From positions 72,374-136,373 of the forward strand of contig JACKEO010000014.1 of assembly GCA_020632955.1 (NCBI GenBank): 64,000 nucleotides of DNA, given 5' to 3'. A model generated the notes under the pieces. That model saw nothing but the letters and a program-made list of their open reading frames with translations. It did no database searches and was not told the origin of the DNA. The DNA comes from Alphaproteobacteria bacterium (lineage in GTDB: Bacteria > Myxococcota_A > UBA796 > GCA-2862545). This document shows positions 18,257 to 26,446 of the stretch, in pieces (positions within the stretch are counted from its first letter, which is position 1; every line of letters starts with the position of its first letter). The translations under genes and the position numbers were made by a program.

Positions 18257-18477
18257 GCGGGTCGGGGGGCTGGGGTCCAGGGTACCGCAGGCGCGCTTGC
18301 GTGCGCGAGGTCCGCCTGCACCCGACGCAAGGTGACGCGTGCGACCCCCCTCGTCGTGCAGGATCGCTGTGGCCGGCGACGGGGGAGCCGATGTCTCCCG
18401 GGGCGCGCCTTGGTGAGCTTCGTCGCGGAATCTTCCGCACGATCGTGCTAGAGAGCGGCGCCCGTGGAGGAAGGTCG

Positions 18478-19038
18478 ATGCCCCGCACGTCTGTCCTGGC
18501 CGGCCTCGTGGTCCTGGCGCTCGCCCTCGGCGCGGCGCCCACGGCCCGTGCCACGTCCATCCTCGCCACGTCGGTGGAGGAGCTCGCGAAGCTCTCGGAC
18601 GTGGTGGTGCAGGGCGTGGTGGTCGACTCGGCGCACGTGCTCGACGCGCAGGGCGATCCCTGGACCCGTCACACCCTGGCCGTGTCGGCCTCGTGGCGCG
18701 AGGCCGTGCAGCCCACGGTGGAGCTGTGGCAGCGGGGCGGTCCGCTGCCCGACGGCAGCGTGATCGTCATCCCGGGCGACCTGCGGCTGCGCGTGGGCGA
18801 CGAGATCGTGGCCTTCGTCGACCGGCTGCCCGACGGCCGCCTCGTGAGCACGTCCTTCGGCTGGTCGGTCTTCGAGGTGGGGGCCGACGGCAGGCTCACC
18901 CGCCACCAGGACGACCTCGGCCTCTTCGTGCGCGGCGAGCGCGGGCTGCGTCCCGCCCGTCCCGACGAGATCACGCCGCCGGCCTCGCTCACCGAGCTCG
19001 CCGCCCGGCTGCACGACGTGGTGGGGGGTGCCCGATGA
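18478..19038 (+). CDS. Secreted protein upstream of and coupled to matrixin protease
   Basis: 186 residues with a signal peptide (hydrophobic to about residue 22, ending in ATARA). The mature part starts ATSILATSVEELAKLSD and is beta-rich (VVVQGVVVDS, VIVIPGDLRLRVGDEIVAFVD). I do not know a named function. Its stop overlaps the ATG of the metalloprotease (ATGA at 19035-19038), which suggests matched amounts of the two proteins, for instance as a chaperone, inhibitor or substrate-handling partner. ATG 18478 follows GGAGGAAGG; a -10-like TAGAGA lies at 18449. Confidence 0.75.
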   Translation: MPRTSVLAGLVVLALALGAAPTARATSILATSVEELAKLSDVVVQGVVVDSAHVLDAQGDPWTRHTLAVSASWREAVQPTVELWQRGGPLPDGSVIVIPGDLRLRVGDEIVAFVDRLPDGRLVSTSFGWSVFEVGADGRLTRHQDDLGLFVRGERGLRPARPDEITPPASLTELAARLHDVVGGAR

Positions 19039-20600
19039 GCGCGCTCGCCCTCGGCCTGCTGCTGGCCGCGCCGGCCTCGGCCTACCAGCCCAACCAGTAC
19101 GACGCCGCGTGGGAGACCGCGCTGCCCTGGAAGCTCAACAACGCCGGGTCCAGCTCGCCCGACTTCGCCGACCTGGCCGACGTCGAGGCCGTGTTCGAGG
19201 CTGCCTACGTCATCTGGGAGGCCCCCGCCTGCAGCGGCTTCCAGGCCACGTACGGCGGCCGCACCGCCACGCTGTCGTCGGCCAACCAGGACAACAAGAC
19301 CACCCACGGCTTCCTGCAGAACTGGCCCGGGGGCTACGGCAACCCGTCGGTCACGCTGGGCATCACCATCCAGCGCTTCCGCACCTCGTCGCAGACGTGG
19401 GTGATGTACGAGGCCGACGTCTCCTTCAACGAGGACGTGCACACCTTCGTGGACGCGCCGGCCGCCGGACCCAGCGCGCCGTACACGGCCGACCTCTACT
19501 CGATCGCCGCCCACGAGTTCGGCCACTCTCTCGGTCTCGACCACTCCGGCACGCGCGCCGCCACGATGTTCGCCACCTACGACGGCACGATCAACGCCCG
19601 CACGCTGCACCAGGACGACATCAACGGCGTCTGCGCCCTCTACCCGAACGGCACCCCCCTGCCGGACGACGACGGCTACGAGGACAACGACGACCCGAAC
19701 GACGCGGTCGAGCTGAGCTGCGGGCAGACCATCCAGGCCACGGGCCTCGACACCGACTGGTACTACGTGCGCACCAACGCCCCGGCGCCGCTCGAGGTCG
19801 AGCTCGACCTGGGCGCCGGCGTGAACCTCGACCTGGCGCTCTACAAGCTCAACGGGAACACCCTGTCGCCGCTCGCGTCGGGCCAGAAGGGCACCGGCGT
19901 GGACGAGCTGGTCTCGGTGAGCACGCAGGCCGCGGGCGCCTACTACGTGGTGGTGGAGCCGGTCTCCGGCACGGGCGACTACGAGCTCACCATCACCTGC
20001 ACGGGCAGCTCGGCCGGCAACAGCGGCGGCAACACCGGTCCGCAGCTCCCCGATCCGGTGGAGCCCGACGAGCACGAGGAGAACGACTCCAACGCCGAGC
20101 CCGCGCGCCTGGACTGCCCGGGCACCTACGCGCTCACCGCGGAGGAGGAGGACCAGGACTGGTTCCTCTTCCGCACCGAGGACCGCGGCGACATCGAGGC
20201 CACGGTCACCTGGTCGGCGGCGGGCCTCGACCTCGACCTGTACCTGGTCGACACCGAGGGGGTGGTGGACGCCAGCGAGCAGGAGACCGGCGCGCAGGAG
20301 GCCGTGGGCTCCACCGGCGTGCCCGCCGGCACCTACGGCGTGGTGGTGAACCCGTACGTGGGCGAGGGCGCCTACACCCTCGTGCTGGCCTGCTCGGGCA
20401 ACCCCGACCCGGGCGACTCCGGCGGCGCGAACAACGGCGGCTGGCCCCCGGGCGTCGACAGCGCCGACACCGGCGGCACCGACACCGACGAGGGCGAGGT
20501 GGTCTCCGTCACCTGCGGCTGCGCGTCCACGGGCGGGGCGGCCTCCCTCGCGCCCCTGGCCCTCGCGGGCCTGCTCCTCGGGCGTCGTCGGCGGCGCTGA
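19035..20600 (+). CDS. Matrixin-type metalloprotease with two PPC domains and MYXO-CTERM-like tail
   Basis: 521 residues. Signal peptide to about residue 16. The catalytic domain has HEFGHSLGLDH (residues 160-170), the HExxHxxGxxH zinc motif of metzincins, with a Met-turn candidate at ATMFATYD. Two pre-peptidase C-terminal beta domains follow (about 215-325 and 345-460, each opening with a D-x-Y/H-E-x-N-D stretch). A Gly/Asp/Thr linker leads to CGCAST, a hydrophobic segment and RRRRR, resembling the MYXO-CTERM sorting tail. It is likely exported and surface-retained or released after tail processing. The start overlaps the upstream gene by 4 bases. Confidence 0.93.
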   Translation: MSALALGLLLAAPASAYQPNQYDAAWETALPWKLNNAGSSSPDFADLADVEAVFEAAYVIWEAPACSGFQATYGGRTATLSSANQDNKTTHGFLQNWPGGYGNPSVTLGITIQRFRTSSQTWVMYEADVSFNEDVHTFVDAPAAGPSAPYTADLYSIAAHEFGHSLGLDHSGTRAATMFATYDGTINARTLHQDDINGVCALYPNGTPLPDDDGYEDNDDPNDAVELSCGQTIQATGLDTDWYYVRTNAPAPLEVELDLGAGVNLDLALYKLNGNTLSPLASGQKGTGVDELVSVSTQAAGAYYVVVEPVSGTGDYELTITCTGSSAGNSGGNTGPQLPDPVEPDEHEENDSNAEPARLDCPGTYALTAEEEDQDWFLFRTEDRGDIEATVTWSAAGLDLDLYLVDTEGVVDASEQETGAQEAVGSTGVPAGTYGVVVNPYVGEGAYTLVLACSGNPDPGDSGGANNGGWPPGVDSADTGGTDTDEGEVVSVTCGCASTGGAASLAPLALAGLLLGRRRRR

Positions 20601-20676
20601 GCGGCACGCAACCGCAGTGTGCTGGCGCGCGGCGCGGGCATCGGGCACGATGGCCGAGCCCCGGAGGTCTTCGCGG

Positions 20677-22131
20677 ATGCGCTCTCCCTTCCTGCTCGTC
20701 GCCCTGCTGCTCGCAGGCTGCCCGACGGATCCGGATCCCGGCAAGGACCCCGACACCGACGTCGACACCGATCGCGTGACCGACACCCAGGAGACGGGGG
20801 ACAGCGGCGACAGCAGCGACACCACCGACACGTCCGACACGGATCTGGCGGACTGCGTGGTGGGCGGCCGCACGTACACCCAGGGCGAGGTGGTCTTCCG
20901 CGACGCACCGTGCCCGGGCAAGCCCTCGCTCCGCGTGGACTGCCGGTGCGCCGACGGCGAGGTGGTGTGCGACGAGGTGGACTGCGACGCCACGGGCGAC
21001 AGCGGCGACAGTGGGGACTCGGGCGACTCCGGGGACTCGGGCGACAGCGGCACGGCGGTCACGGGCGTCGAGGCGCTCGTCGCGGGTGACCTGGTCATCA
21101 CCGAGCTCCACCTGGACCCGGCGGGCTGCACGGCGCGCTTCGGCCAGTACCTCGAGGTCAAGAACACCACCTCCGGTCCCGTCGACCTCAAGGGGCTGCG
21201 CCTCACCTCGGGCAGCGTCACCGTGGCCCTCACGGCGTCGGTGGTGGTGCCGGCGGGTGGGTATGCCTACGGTCAGGGGAACTGGGGCACGCCCTGCGCG
21301 GGCTTCCCGCTCAGCCCCGCCTTCCTCTGGGACCGCGCCCTCATCCTGTCCACCACGGTCACGAACGTCACGGTGGGGAACGCGGCGGGTGCGATCGACA
21401 CGGTGGAGTTCACCGGCTGGAGCTTCAGCCCCGGCGTGCTCGTGCCCGACGGCCGCGCCATGCACCTGCTGGTGGAGGACGCCACGTCCAACGGGCTCCA
21501 GTCCAGCTGGTGCCTGGCGTCCACGCCGCTCGGCGGGGGCAACTTCGGCACCCCGGGCCTGAAGGCCACCACCTGCTTCACGCCCGCGGGCGACAGCGGC
21601 GACTCTGGCGACAGCGGGGACACCGGGGACTCTGGCGACAGCGGGGACTCGGGCGATTCGGGGAACTCCGGCGACTCCGGGGACAGCGGCAACGGTGACT
21701 CTGGCGACAGCGGCGACTCTGGCGACAGCGGTGACTCTGGCGACAGCGGTGACTCTGGCGACAGCGGTGACTCTGGCGACTCTGGGGACAGCGGCGACAC
21801 CGGAGACAGCGGCGACTCCGGTGACTCCGGAGACAGCGGTGACTCCGGGCAGAGCGGCGACTCCGGCGATTCCGGTGACTCTGGGGACAGCGGCGACTCT
21901 GGGGACAGCGGCGACTCTGGCGACTCCGGTGACTCTGGCGACTCTGGCGACTCCGGTGACTCTGGCGACTCCGGTGACTCTGGGGACAGCGGCGACTCTG
22001 GGGACAGCGGCGACTCCGGTGACTCTGGGGACAGCGGCGACTCTGGGGACAGCGGCGACCCGGTGACTCTGGGGCGCGACAGCGGTGACCGGCGACTCTG
22101 GCGACAGCGGCGACTCTGGCGACAGCGGTGA
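20677..22131 (+). CDS. Ser-Asp repeat lipoprotein, 5' part (frame broken in repeat)
   Basis: Begins MRSPFLLVALLLAGC, a clear lipoprotein signal, with GGAGG before ATG 20677. An Asp/Thr-rich linker, a small Cys-rich segment (CVVGGRTYTQGEVVF onward, like a von Willebrand C-type or similar short domain) and a first short GDS run follow. A lamin-tail-like domain (VAGDLVITELHLDPAG, then YLEVKNTTSGPVDLKG) comes next, then a long (GDS)n stalk. The frame is lost near 22058-22092 and hits a stop at 22131. The downstream frame continues the same repeat to a sensible C-terminal domain, so this was probably one gene of about 790 codons. Confidence 0.75.
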   Translation: MRSPFLLVALLLAGCPTDPDPGKDPDTDVDTDRVTDTQETGDSGDSSDTTDTSDTDLADCVVGGRTYTQGEVVFRDAPCPGKPSLRVDCRCADGEVVCDEVDCDATGDSGDSGDSGDSGDSGDSGTAVTGVEALVAGDLVITELHLDPAGCTARFGQYLEVKNTTSGPVDLKGLRLTSGSVTVALTASVVVPAGGYAYGQGNWGTPCAGFPLSPAFLWDRALILSTTVTNVTVGNAAGAIDTVEFTGWSFSPGVLVPDGRAMHLLVEDATSNGLQSSWCLASTPLGGGNFGTPGLKATTCFTPAGDSGDSGDSGDTGDSGDSGDSGDSGNSGDSGDSGNGDSGDSGDSGDSGDSGDSGDSGDSGDSGDSGDSGDTGDSGDSGDSGDSGDSGQSGDSGDSGDSGDSGDSGDSGDSGDSGDSGDSGDSGDSGDSGDSGDSGDSGDSGDSGDSGDSGDSGDSGDPVTLGRDSGDRRLWRQRRLWRQR

Positions 22132-22669
22132 CTCCGGCGACTCTGGCGACAGCGGCGACTCTGGCGACAGTGGTGACTCTGGCGACAGCGGCGACTCTGG
22201 CGACAGCGGCGACTCTGGCGACAGTGGTGACTCTGGCGACAGCGGCGACAGTGGTGACTCTGGCGACAGTGGTGACTCTGGCGACGGCGGCGACAGCGGC
22301 GACTCCGGCGACAGTGGTGACTCCGGCGACAGTGGCGACTCTGGCGACAGAGGAGACTCTGGCGACAGCGGCGACAGCGGCGACAGTGGTGACTCCGGCG
22401 ACAGTGGAGACTCTGGCGACAGTGGAGACTCTGGCGACAGCGGTGACTCTGGCGACAGCGGTGACTCTGGCGACTCCGGCGACTCCGGCGACTCCGGTGA
22501 CAGCGGCGACTCCGGTGACAGCGGCGACAGCGGTGACTCTGGCGACAGCGGCGACTCCGGTGACAGCGGCGACTCCGGTGACTCTGGCGACAGCGGTGAC
22601 TCTGGCGACAGCGGTGACTCCGGTGACTCCGGTGACTCTGGCGACAGCGGTGACTCCGGGGACAGCGGC
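21589..22669 (+). repeat. 9-base tandem repeat encoding (Gly-Asp-Ser)n
   Basis: About 1,080 bases of units such as GGCGACAGC, GGCGACTCT and GGTGACTCC, around 120 copies. It encodes a Ser-Asp stalk like those of Sdr/Clf surface proteins. The mixture of serine codons AGC and TCN breaks exact identity. At 22058-22092 the periodicity is disturbed by several small indels, changing frame by +1. Confidence 0.9.
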
Positions 22670-23056
22670 GTCGCCTGCAACGACGACGTCCAGGAGCCCA
22701 ACGACTTCGCGTCGCCCACCGTCACCACGCTCACGGGCGGCTCGGGCGTGGCCCAGCTCTTCGGGGTGCTGGACGACGATCAGGACGAGGACGCCTTCTC
22801 CCTGGTGCTGGACGACGGCTGCGACGTGTTCGTCGCCGTGACCTTCGTCGGGGCCACGACGCGCACCGTGTCGCTCACGAGCGACGTCGCCGCCGCCGTG
22901 GTCGACACGTCCACGAGCACCGCGGAGGAGCCGCTCCTGTCCTTCGACAACACCTCGGGGCAGTCCGACGTGGTCGAGGTGCGCCTCACCGGCGACGGCA
23001 CCTGCGACGACTACACCCTGGACCTCACCGTGAGCTGCACGTCCGCAGTCTTCTGA
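22085..23056 (+). CDS. Ser-Asp repeat lipoprotein, 3' part
   Basis: Continuation of the gene that starts at 20677, in the +1 frame. About 195 residues of GDS repeat, then CNDDVQEPNDF and a roughly 120-residue beta-rich domain similar in pattern to PPC domains (GVLDDDQDEDAFSLVLDDG), ending in a Cys-containing strand. No independent start with a ribosome site exists, so it is not a separate gene. Either the frame is really broken in this strain or the assembly is wrong inside the repeat. Confidence 0.7.
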   Translation: MTGDSGDSGDSGDSGDSGDSGDSGDSGDSGDSGDSGDSGDSGDSGDSGDSGDSGDSGDSGDSGDSGDGGDSGDSGDSGDSGDSGDSGDRGDSGDSGDSGDSGDSGDSGDSGDSGDSGDSGDSGDSGDSGDSGDSGDSGDSGDSGDSGDSGDSGDSGDSGDSGDSGDSGDSGDSGDSGDSGDSGDSGDSGDSGDSGVACNDDVQEPNDFASPTVTTLTGGSGVAQLFGVLDDDQDEDAFSLVLDDGCDVFVAVTFVGATTRTVSLTSDVAAAVVDTSTSTAEEPLLSFDNTSGQSDVVEVRLTGDGTCDDYTLDLTVSCTSAVF

Positions 23057-23066
23057 CGGACGCCCC

Positions 23067-24305
23067 ATGTCGTCGACGCTCCGTGGGCAGGCGGTGGCCG
23101 ACCGCCTCGACGCGCTCACGGCCTTCCTGGGACGCGGGCGGTCGCTGTGGCGCTCGAACCCGTTCCGCGACCCGCACCCCGGCTGGCAGGCCGAGCACCC
23201 GGCCCTCGCGGCGTGGCTGGAGGGCCTGACGCCCGAAGCCGTGGCGCAGGCGGAGCAGCGCCCGTCCGCCGTGGACGGTCCGGCACCGTGGCCGGAGCTG
23301 GTGCGGGAGGCCGCGGCCCTCACCGCGCTGGGACGGCTCCCGGTGAGCGCGTGGCTGCCCGATCGGGGACCGGCGGCCAAGGGGGTGAAGGCGCGGAAGT
23401 GGGACCAGGTCCGTGGCTTCCTGGGGGCCTGTGACCTGCCGGCGGCCGAGGCGGCCGGTCCGGTGGTGGAGTGGTGTGCGGGCCGCGGCCACCTGGGACG
23501 CACGCTCGCGGTGCACCTGGGACGCCCGGCGGTGCTGCTGGAGCGCGAGCCCGGGCTCTGTGCGCCGCCGCACGGCCTGTCCGAGCGACCGGGCGTCCGG
23601 CACGCGTGCGTCGACGTGCTGGGGCCCGACGTGCACGCCGCCGTGCCCGAGGGGGCGTCCCTGGTGGGGCTGCACGCCTGCGGCCGGCTGGGGGATCGAC
23701 TGGCGGAGGTGGCGCAAGACAGGGGGGCTGCGATGATCGCGCTGGCACCGTGCTGCGCCCACCGTCGCTTCGGCGTGCCCCACGCCCCCCGGTCCGCACG
23801 CGGCGCCGTCGCGGGCTGGATGCTCGACGAGGACGACCTCCGCCTCGCCACCCTCGACGAGGTGGTGGCCACGCCGCGGCGCGCCGCCCAGCGCCGGCGC
23901 CAGCTGCGGGTGCGCGTGGCCGTGGACCTGCTGGCGCGACGCCACAGCGGCCGGGAGGTCTACCACGGCGGCCGCAGCGTCCCGCGCGACACCTGGGATC
24001 TGCCCTTCGCCGACGCCGTGCGGCGGGTGGCCGAGGCGGGTGCCGTGCGCATCCCCGACGCGTTCGACGCCGACGCGCTGGAGGAGGAGGCCGCGGCGCG
24101 TGCGCTGCGGGTGCGTGCGCTGGCGCTGGTCCGCCTGGTGCACCGTCGGCCGCTGGAGCTGTGGCTCGCCCTGGACCGCGCCTGCGAGCTCCTCGAGGCG
24201 GGCTGGGACGTGGAGGTGGGCACCTTCTGCCCACGCGAGGCCTCGCCCCGCGACCTGCTCATCCTGGCGCGGGCGCCTCGGGGAGGCGGTCGGCGAACAG
24301 CCTGA
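23067..24305 (+). CDS. Methyltransferase-domain protein (METTL25/Methyltransf_32-like)
   Basis: 412 residues. The central segment VVEWCAGRGHLGRTL is a SAM-binding motif I of the kind found in the METTL25/RRNAD1-like family. It is followed by LVGLHACGRLGD and APCCAHRRFG, the paired Cys motifs typical of that group. The N- and C-terminal regions are helical and unassigned. Likely an RNA or protein methyltransferase; the substrate is unknown. ATG 23067 lies 10 bases after the previous stop with no good Shine-Dalgarno sequence. The 3' end overlaps the convergent hydrolase gene by 47 bases. Confidence 0.78.
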   Translation: MSSTLRGQAVADRLDALTAFLGRGRSLWRSNPFRDPHPGWQAEHPALAAWLEGLTPEAVAQAEQRPSAVDGPAPWPELVREAAALTALGRLPVSAWLPDRGPAAKGVKARKWDQVRGFLGACDLPAAEAAGPVVEWCAGRGHLGRTLAVHLGRPAVLLEREPGLCAPPHGLSERPGVRHACVDVLGPDVHAAVPEGASLVGLHACGRLGDRLAEVAQDRGAAMIALAPCCAHRRFGVPHAPRSARGAVAGWMLDEDDLRLATLDEVVATPRRAAQRRRQLRVRVAVDLLARRHSGREVYHGGRSVPRDTWDLPFADAVRRVAEAGAVRIPDAFDADALEEEAAARALRVRALALVRLVHRRPLELWLALDRACELLEAGWDVEVGTFCPREASPRDLLILARAPRGGGRRTA

Positions 24306-25071
24306 GCACCGCGTCGAGGGCCGCCTGCGTGGGCTGGCCCTCCTCGGCGATCAGGTCGTTGGTCAGCACCGAGTGTGCCCAGAGCGGGTGGGGCGAGCCG
24401 CTCCCGGGCCGGTTGTCGATGGTGATGCCCTCGAAGGCAGGGCCGAGCGCGCGCTCCAGCGTGCGGAAGCGGGCCGCCGGCGAGAGCGCGTCGCAGGCGA
24501 AGCGCAGCCCGAGCACGCGGAAGCCGTCCTCGGCGTGGCGGGCGCGGCAGGCCTGCAGCGCCTCGGGTGAGCAGTGCGGGGCCGCTGCATGCCAGGGGCT
24601 CGCCGCGAAGGGCAGGGAGGGCTGCGACAGCACCGGCGCCTGCACCGAGGGCTCCACCACCGTGCCGAGCGCGAAGTTGCCCGTGAGGCACATGCCCACC
24701 ACGCCCACGCCGCGCCCGCCGCACGCCGCGTGGGCGTGGCGCGCCAGCGCGCGGATCCAGTCCACCACGGGGCTGCTGCGGTGGCGGGCGAGCACGGCGA
24801 ACTCGCGCGAGATGCACGCGTGCAGCACCGTGCGCGCCATGCGGACCTGGGAACGCGGTGCGCCGGGCACGCCGAAGAGCGACGGCATCCACGCGGTGTA
24901 GCCGGCGTCCACCACCCGTCGGGCGAAGCCGGCCACCTCGGGCGTGATGCCGGGGATCTCGGCGATCACGATCACGCCGGGGCCCCGGCCCTTCCGGTAG
25001 ACCGGCTTGCCCACGCCCTGCAGCGTGAGCGTCTCGAGGTCGAAGTCGTCCAGGGGGTCGGTGGCCGGCAT
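24259..25071 (-). CDS. Dienelactone hydrolase family protein
   Basis: 270 residues, alpha/beta-hydrolase fold. The nucleophile elbow VVGMCLTGNFA carries cysteine, as in dienelactone hydrolases, and IAEIPG near residue 37 supplies the glutamate that positions it. A histidine in PLWAHSV completes the likely triad. Cytosolic; substrate unknown. ATG 25071 has GAGGGGG upstream. It may be co-transcribed with msrB-msrA, whose last gene ends 31 bases before this start. Confidence 0.85.
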   Translation of the reverse strand: MPATDPLDDFDLETLTLQGVGKPVYRKGRGPGVIVIAEIPGITPEVAGFARRVVDAGYTAWMPSLFGVPGAPRSQVRMARTVLHACISREFAVLARHRSSPVVDWIRALARHAHAACGGRGVGVVGMCLTGNFALGTVVEPSVQAPVLSQPSLPFAASPWHAAAPHCSPEALQACRARHAEDGFRVLGLRFACDALSPAARFRTLERALGPAFEGITIDNRPGSGSPHPLWAHSVLTNDLIAEEGQPTQAALDAVLRLFADRLPEAPAPG

Positions 25072-25102
25072 GGCCCCCTCTACAGCGTGGTCGGGCCCGA
25101 CG

Positions 25103-25741
25103 TCACGGGTGCTTCGCCTCCACCTCGGCCCAGATGGCGGCCACGCGCGCGTCGCGCCCGCAGCCCTGGCGGTAGCGCTGGTAGTGGCTCGGGTTCTTCT
25201 TGTAGAAGTCCTGGTGGTAGGTCTCGGCCACCCAGAAGGTGCCGGGCTCCTCCAGCTTCACGGCCACCGGCTTGCCGAGCAGGTGCTCGATCTCGGCCTT
25301 GCTCTTCGTGGCGGCCGCGCGCTGCGCCTCGTCCACCGGGAAGAGGGCAGGGCGGTACTGGCTCCCCTGGTCGCAGAACTGGCCGTCGCCATCGAAGGGA
25401 TCGACGTGGCGCCAGTAGTGGTGGAGCAGGGCGCCGTAGCTCACCTTCTTCGGGTCGTAGATCACCCGGATGGCCTCGGTGTGGCCGGTGGCCCCGGTGC
25501 CCACCACCTTGTAGGTCGGGTGGTCCACGTGCCCGCCGGCGTAGCCGCTCACCGCGTCGATCACGCCGGGCAGCTTCTCGAAGTCCGACTCCGCGCACCA
25601 GAAGCAGCCCGCGGCGAAGATGGCCTCGGCCTGGCCCTTGGCCAGCGGCGGCGCGGCCTGGGGCAGGTCGCCGTCGGCGGGTGGACCCGCGCTGGCGGGC
25701 AGCTGGCAGGCGAGGAGCAGCAGCGAGAGCAGCGCGTGCAT
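25103..25741 (-). CDS. msrA: Peptide methionine-S-sulfoxide reductase MsrA (exported lipoprotein)
   Basis: 212 residues. The signal LLLLAC (Cys12) predicts an envelope lipoprotein. The catalytic motif GCFWC (Cys46 as nucleophile) is followed by GVIDAVSGYAGG, VVGTGATGHTEA, and YHQDFYKKNP, all standard for MsrA, which reduces the S epimer of methionine sulfoxide. The ATG at 25741 shares one base with the msrB stop (TGATG), so the two reductases are coupled and probably repair envelope proteins together. The frame is open far upstream, but that extension is antisense to other genes. Confidence 0.95.
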   Translation of the reverse strand: MHALLSLLLLACQLPASAGPPADGDLPQAAPPLAKGQAEAIFAAGCFWCAESDFEKLPGVIDAVSGYAGGHVDHPTYKVVGTGATGHTEAIRVIYDPKKVSYGALLHHYWRHVDPFDGDGQFCDQGSQYRPALFPVDEAQRAAATKSKAEIEHLLGKPVAVKLEEPGTFWVAETYHQDFYKKNPSHYQRYRQGCGRDARVAAIWAEVEAKHP

Positions 25742-26325
25742 CACGGGACCTCCTTGGGGTGCGCAGGGGGAGCGGGAGCGTCGAAGCCGCCGAGCTTCAC
25801 GGGCAGGCCGGCGTCCTCCAGGGCCTGTCCCACCTCGCGCGGGACGAGGTCGAGGCTGGCGCTGTTGATGCAGTGGCGCTGGCCCGTGGGGGGCGGGCCG
25901 TCGGAGAAGACGTGGCCCAGGTGACCTCCGCAGCGCGCGCAGCGCAGCTCGGTGCGCACCATCCCGAAGGCGTGGTCGGCCAGCTCGGCCACCCGGTCCT
26001 TGCCGATCGCGGCCCAGAAGCTGGGCCAGCCCGTGCCGGAGTCGAACTTCGTGCGGCTGTCGTACAGGGGCAGGCCGCAGCCGGCGCACACGAAGACGCC
26101 GTCGGCGTGCGCGGCGTGCAGGTCGCCCGTGAAGGCCCGCTCGGTGCCCTGCTCGCGCAGCACCTGGAACTCCATCGGGGTGAGGATCTCCTTCCACTGG
26201 GCCGGGGGGAGGGTCACGGCGTCGGCGCGCGGGGACGTGAAGCCCTCCTCCGCGCGGACCGGCAGGCCGCAGGCCCCGAGTCCCAGCAGGCCCAGGCCGC
26301 CCTGGAGCAGGTGTCGACGATGCAT
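25741..26325 (-). CDS. msrB: Peptide methionine-R-sulfoxide reductase MsrB (exported)
   Basis: 194 residues. The N-terminus MHRRHLLQGGLGLLGLGACG is a Tat-like or lipoprotein signal. The MsrB core shows CAGC and CARCGGHLGHVF (the zinc site), SGTGWPSFW, and the catalytic Cys in RHCINSASL. It reduces the R epimer of methionine sulfoxide. ATG 26325 has GGAGG six bases upstream; an in-frame GTG at 26337 would place the ribosome site inside the gene. First gene of the msrB-msrA pair, divergent from glnS. Confidence 0.95.
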   Translation of the reverse strand: MHRRHLLQGGLGLLGLGACGLPVRAEEGFTSPRADAVTLPPAQWKEILTPMEFQVLREQGTERAFTGDLHAAHADGVFVCAGCGLPLYDSRTKFDSGTGWPSFWAAIGKDRVAELADHAFGMVRTELRCARCGGHLGHVFSDGPPPTGQRHCINSASLDLVPREVGQALEDAGLPVKLGGFDAPAPPAHPKEVP

Positions 26326-26446
26326 GGCTGCCTCCACGTCGGGGGGTACGGCCGAGGCGTCGGTGCAGTGACACCCCGATGCCGTGGGGACGGCCCCTGC
26401 GTCGCGGTCGCATTAGGAGAGGCGGCGCCGTGACGCACGAGGGACC

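Noticed and set aside
21589..22669. CRISPR-like or minisatellite DNA element
   Set aside because: The unit is 9 bases with no spacers and keeps a coding frame with serine codon variety, so it is a protein repeat.
20509..22734. Minus-strand protein with SPLSPES repeats
   Set aside because: It is just the complement of the GDS-encoding repeat; no ribosome site or signal.
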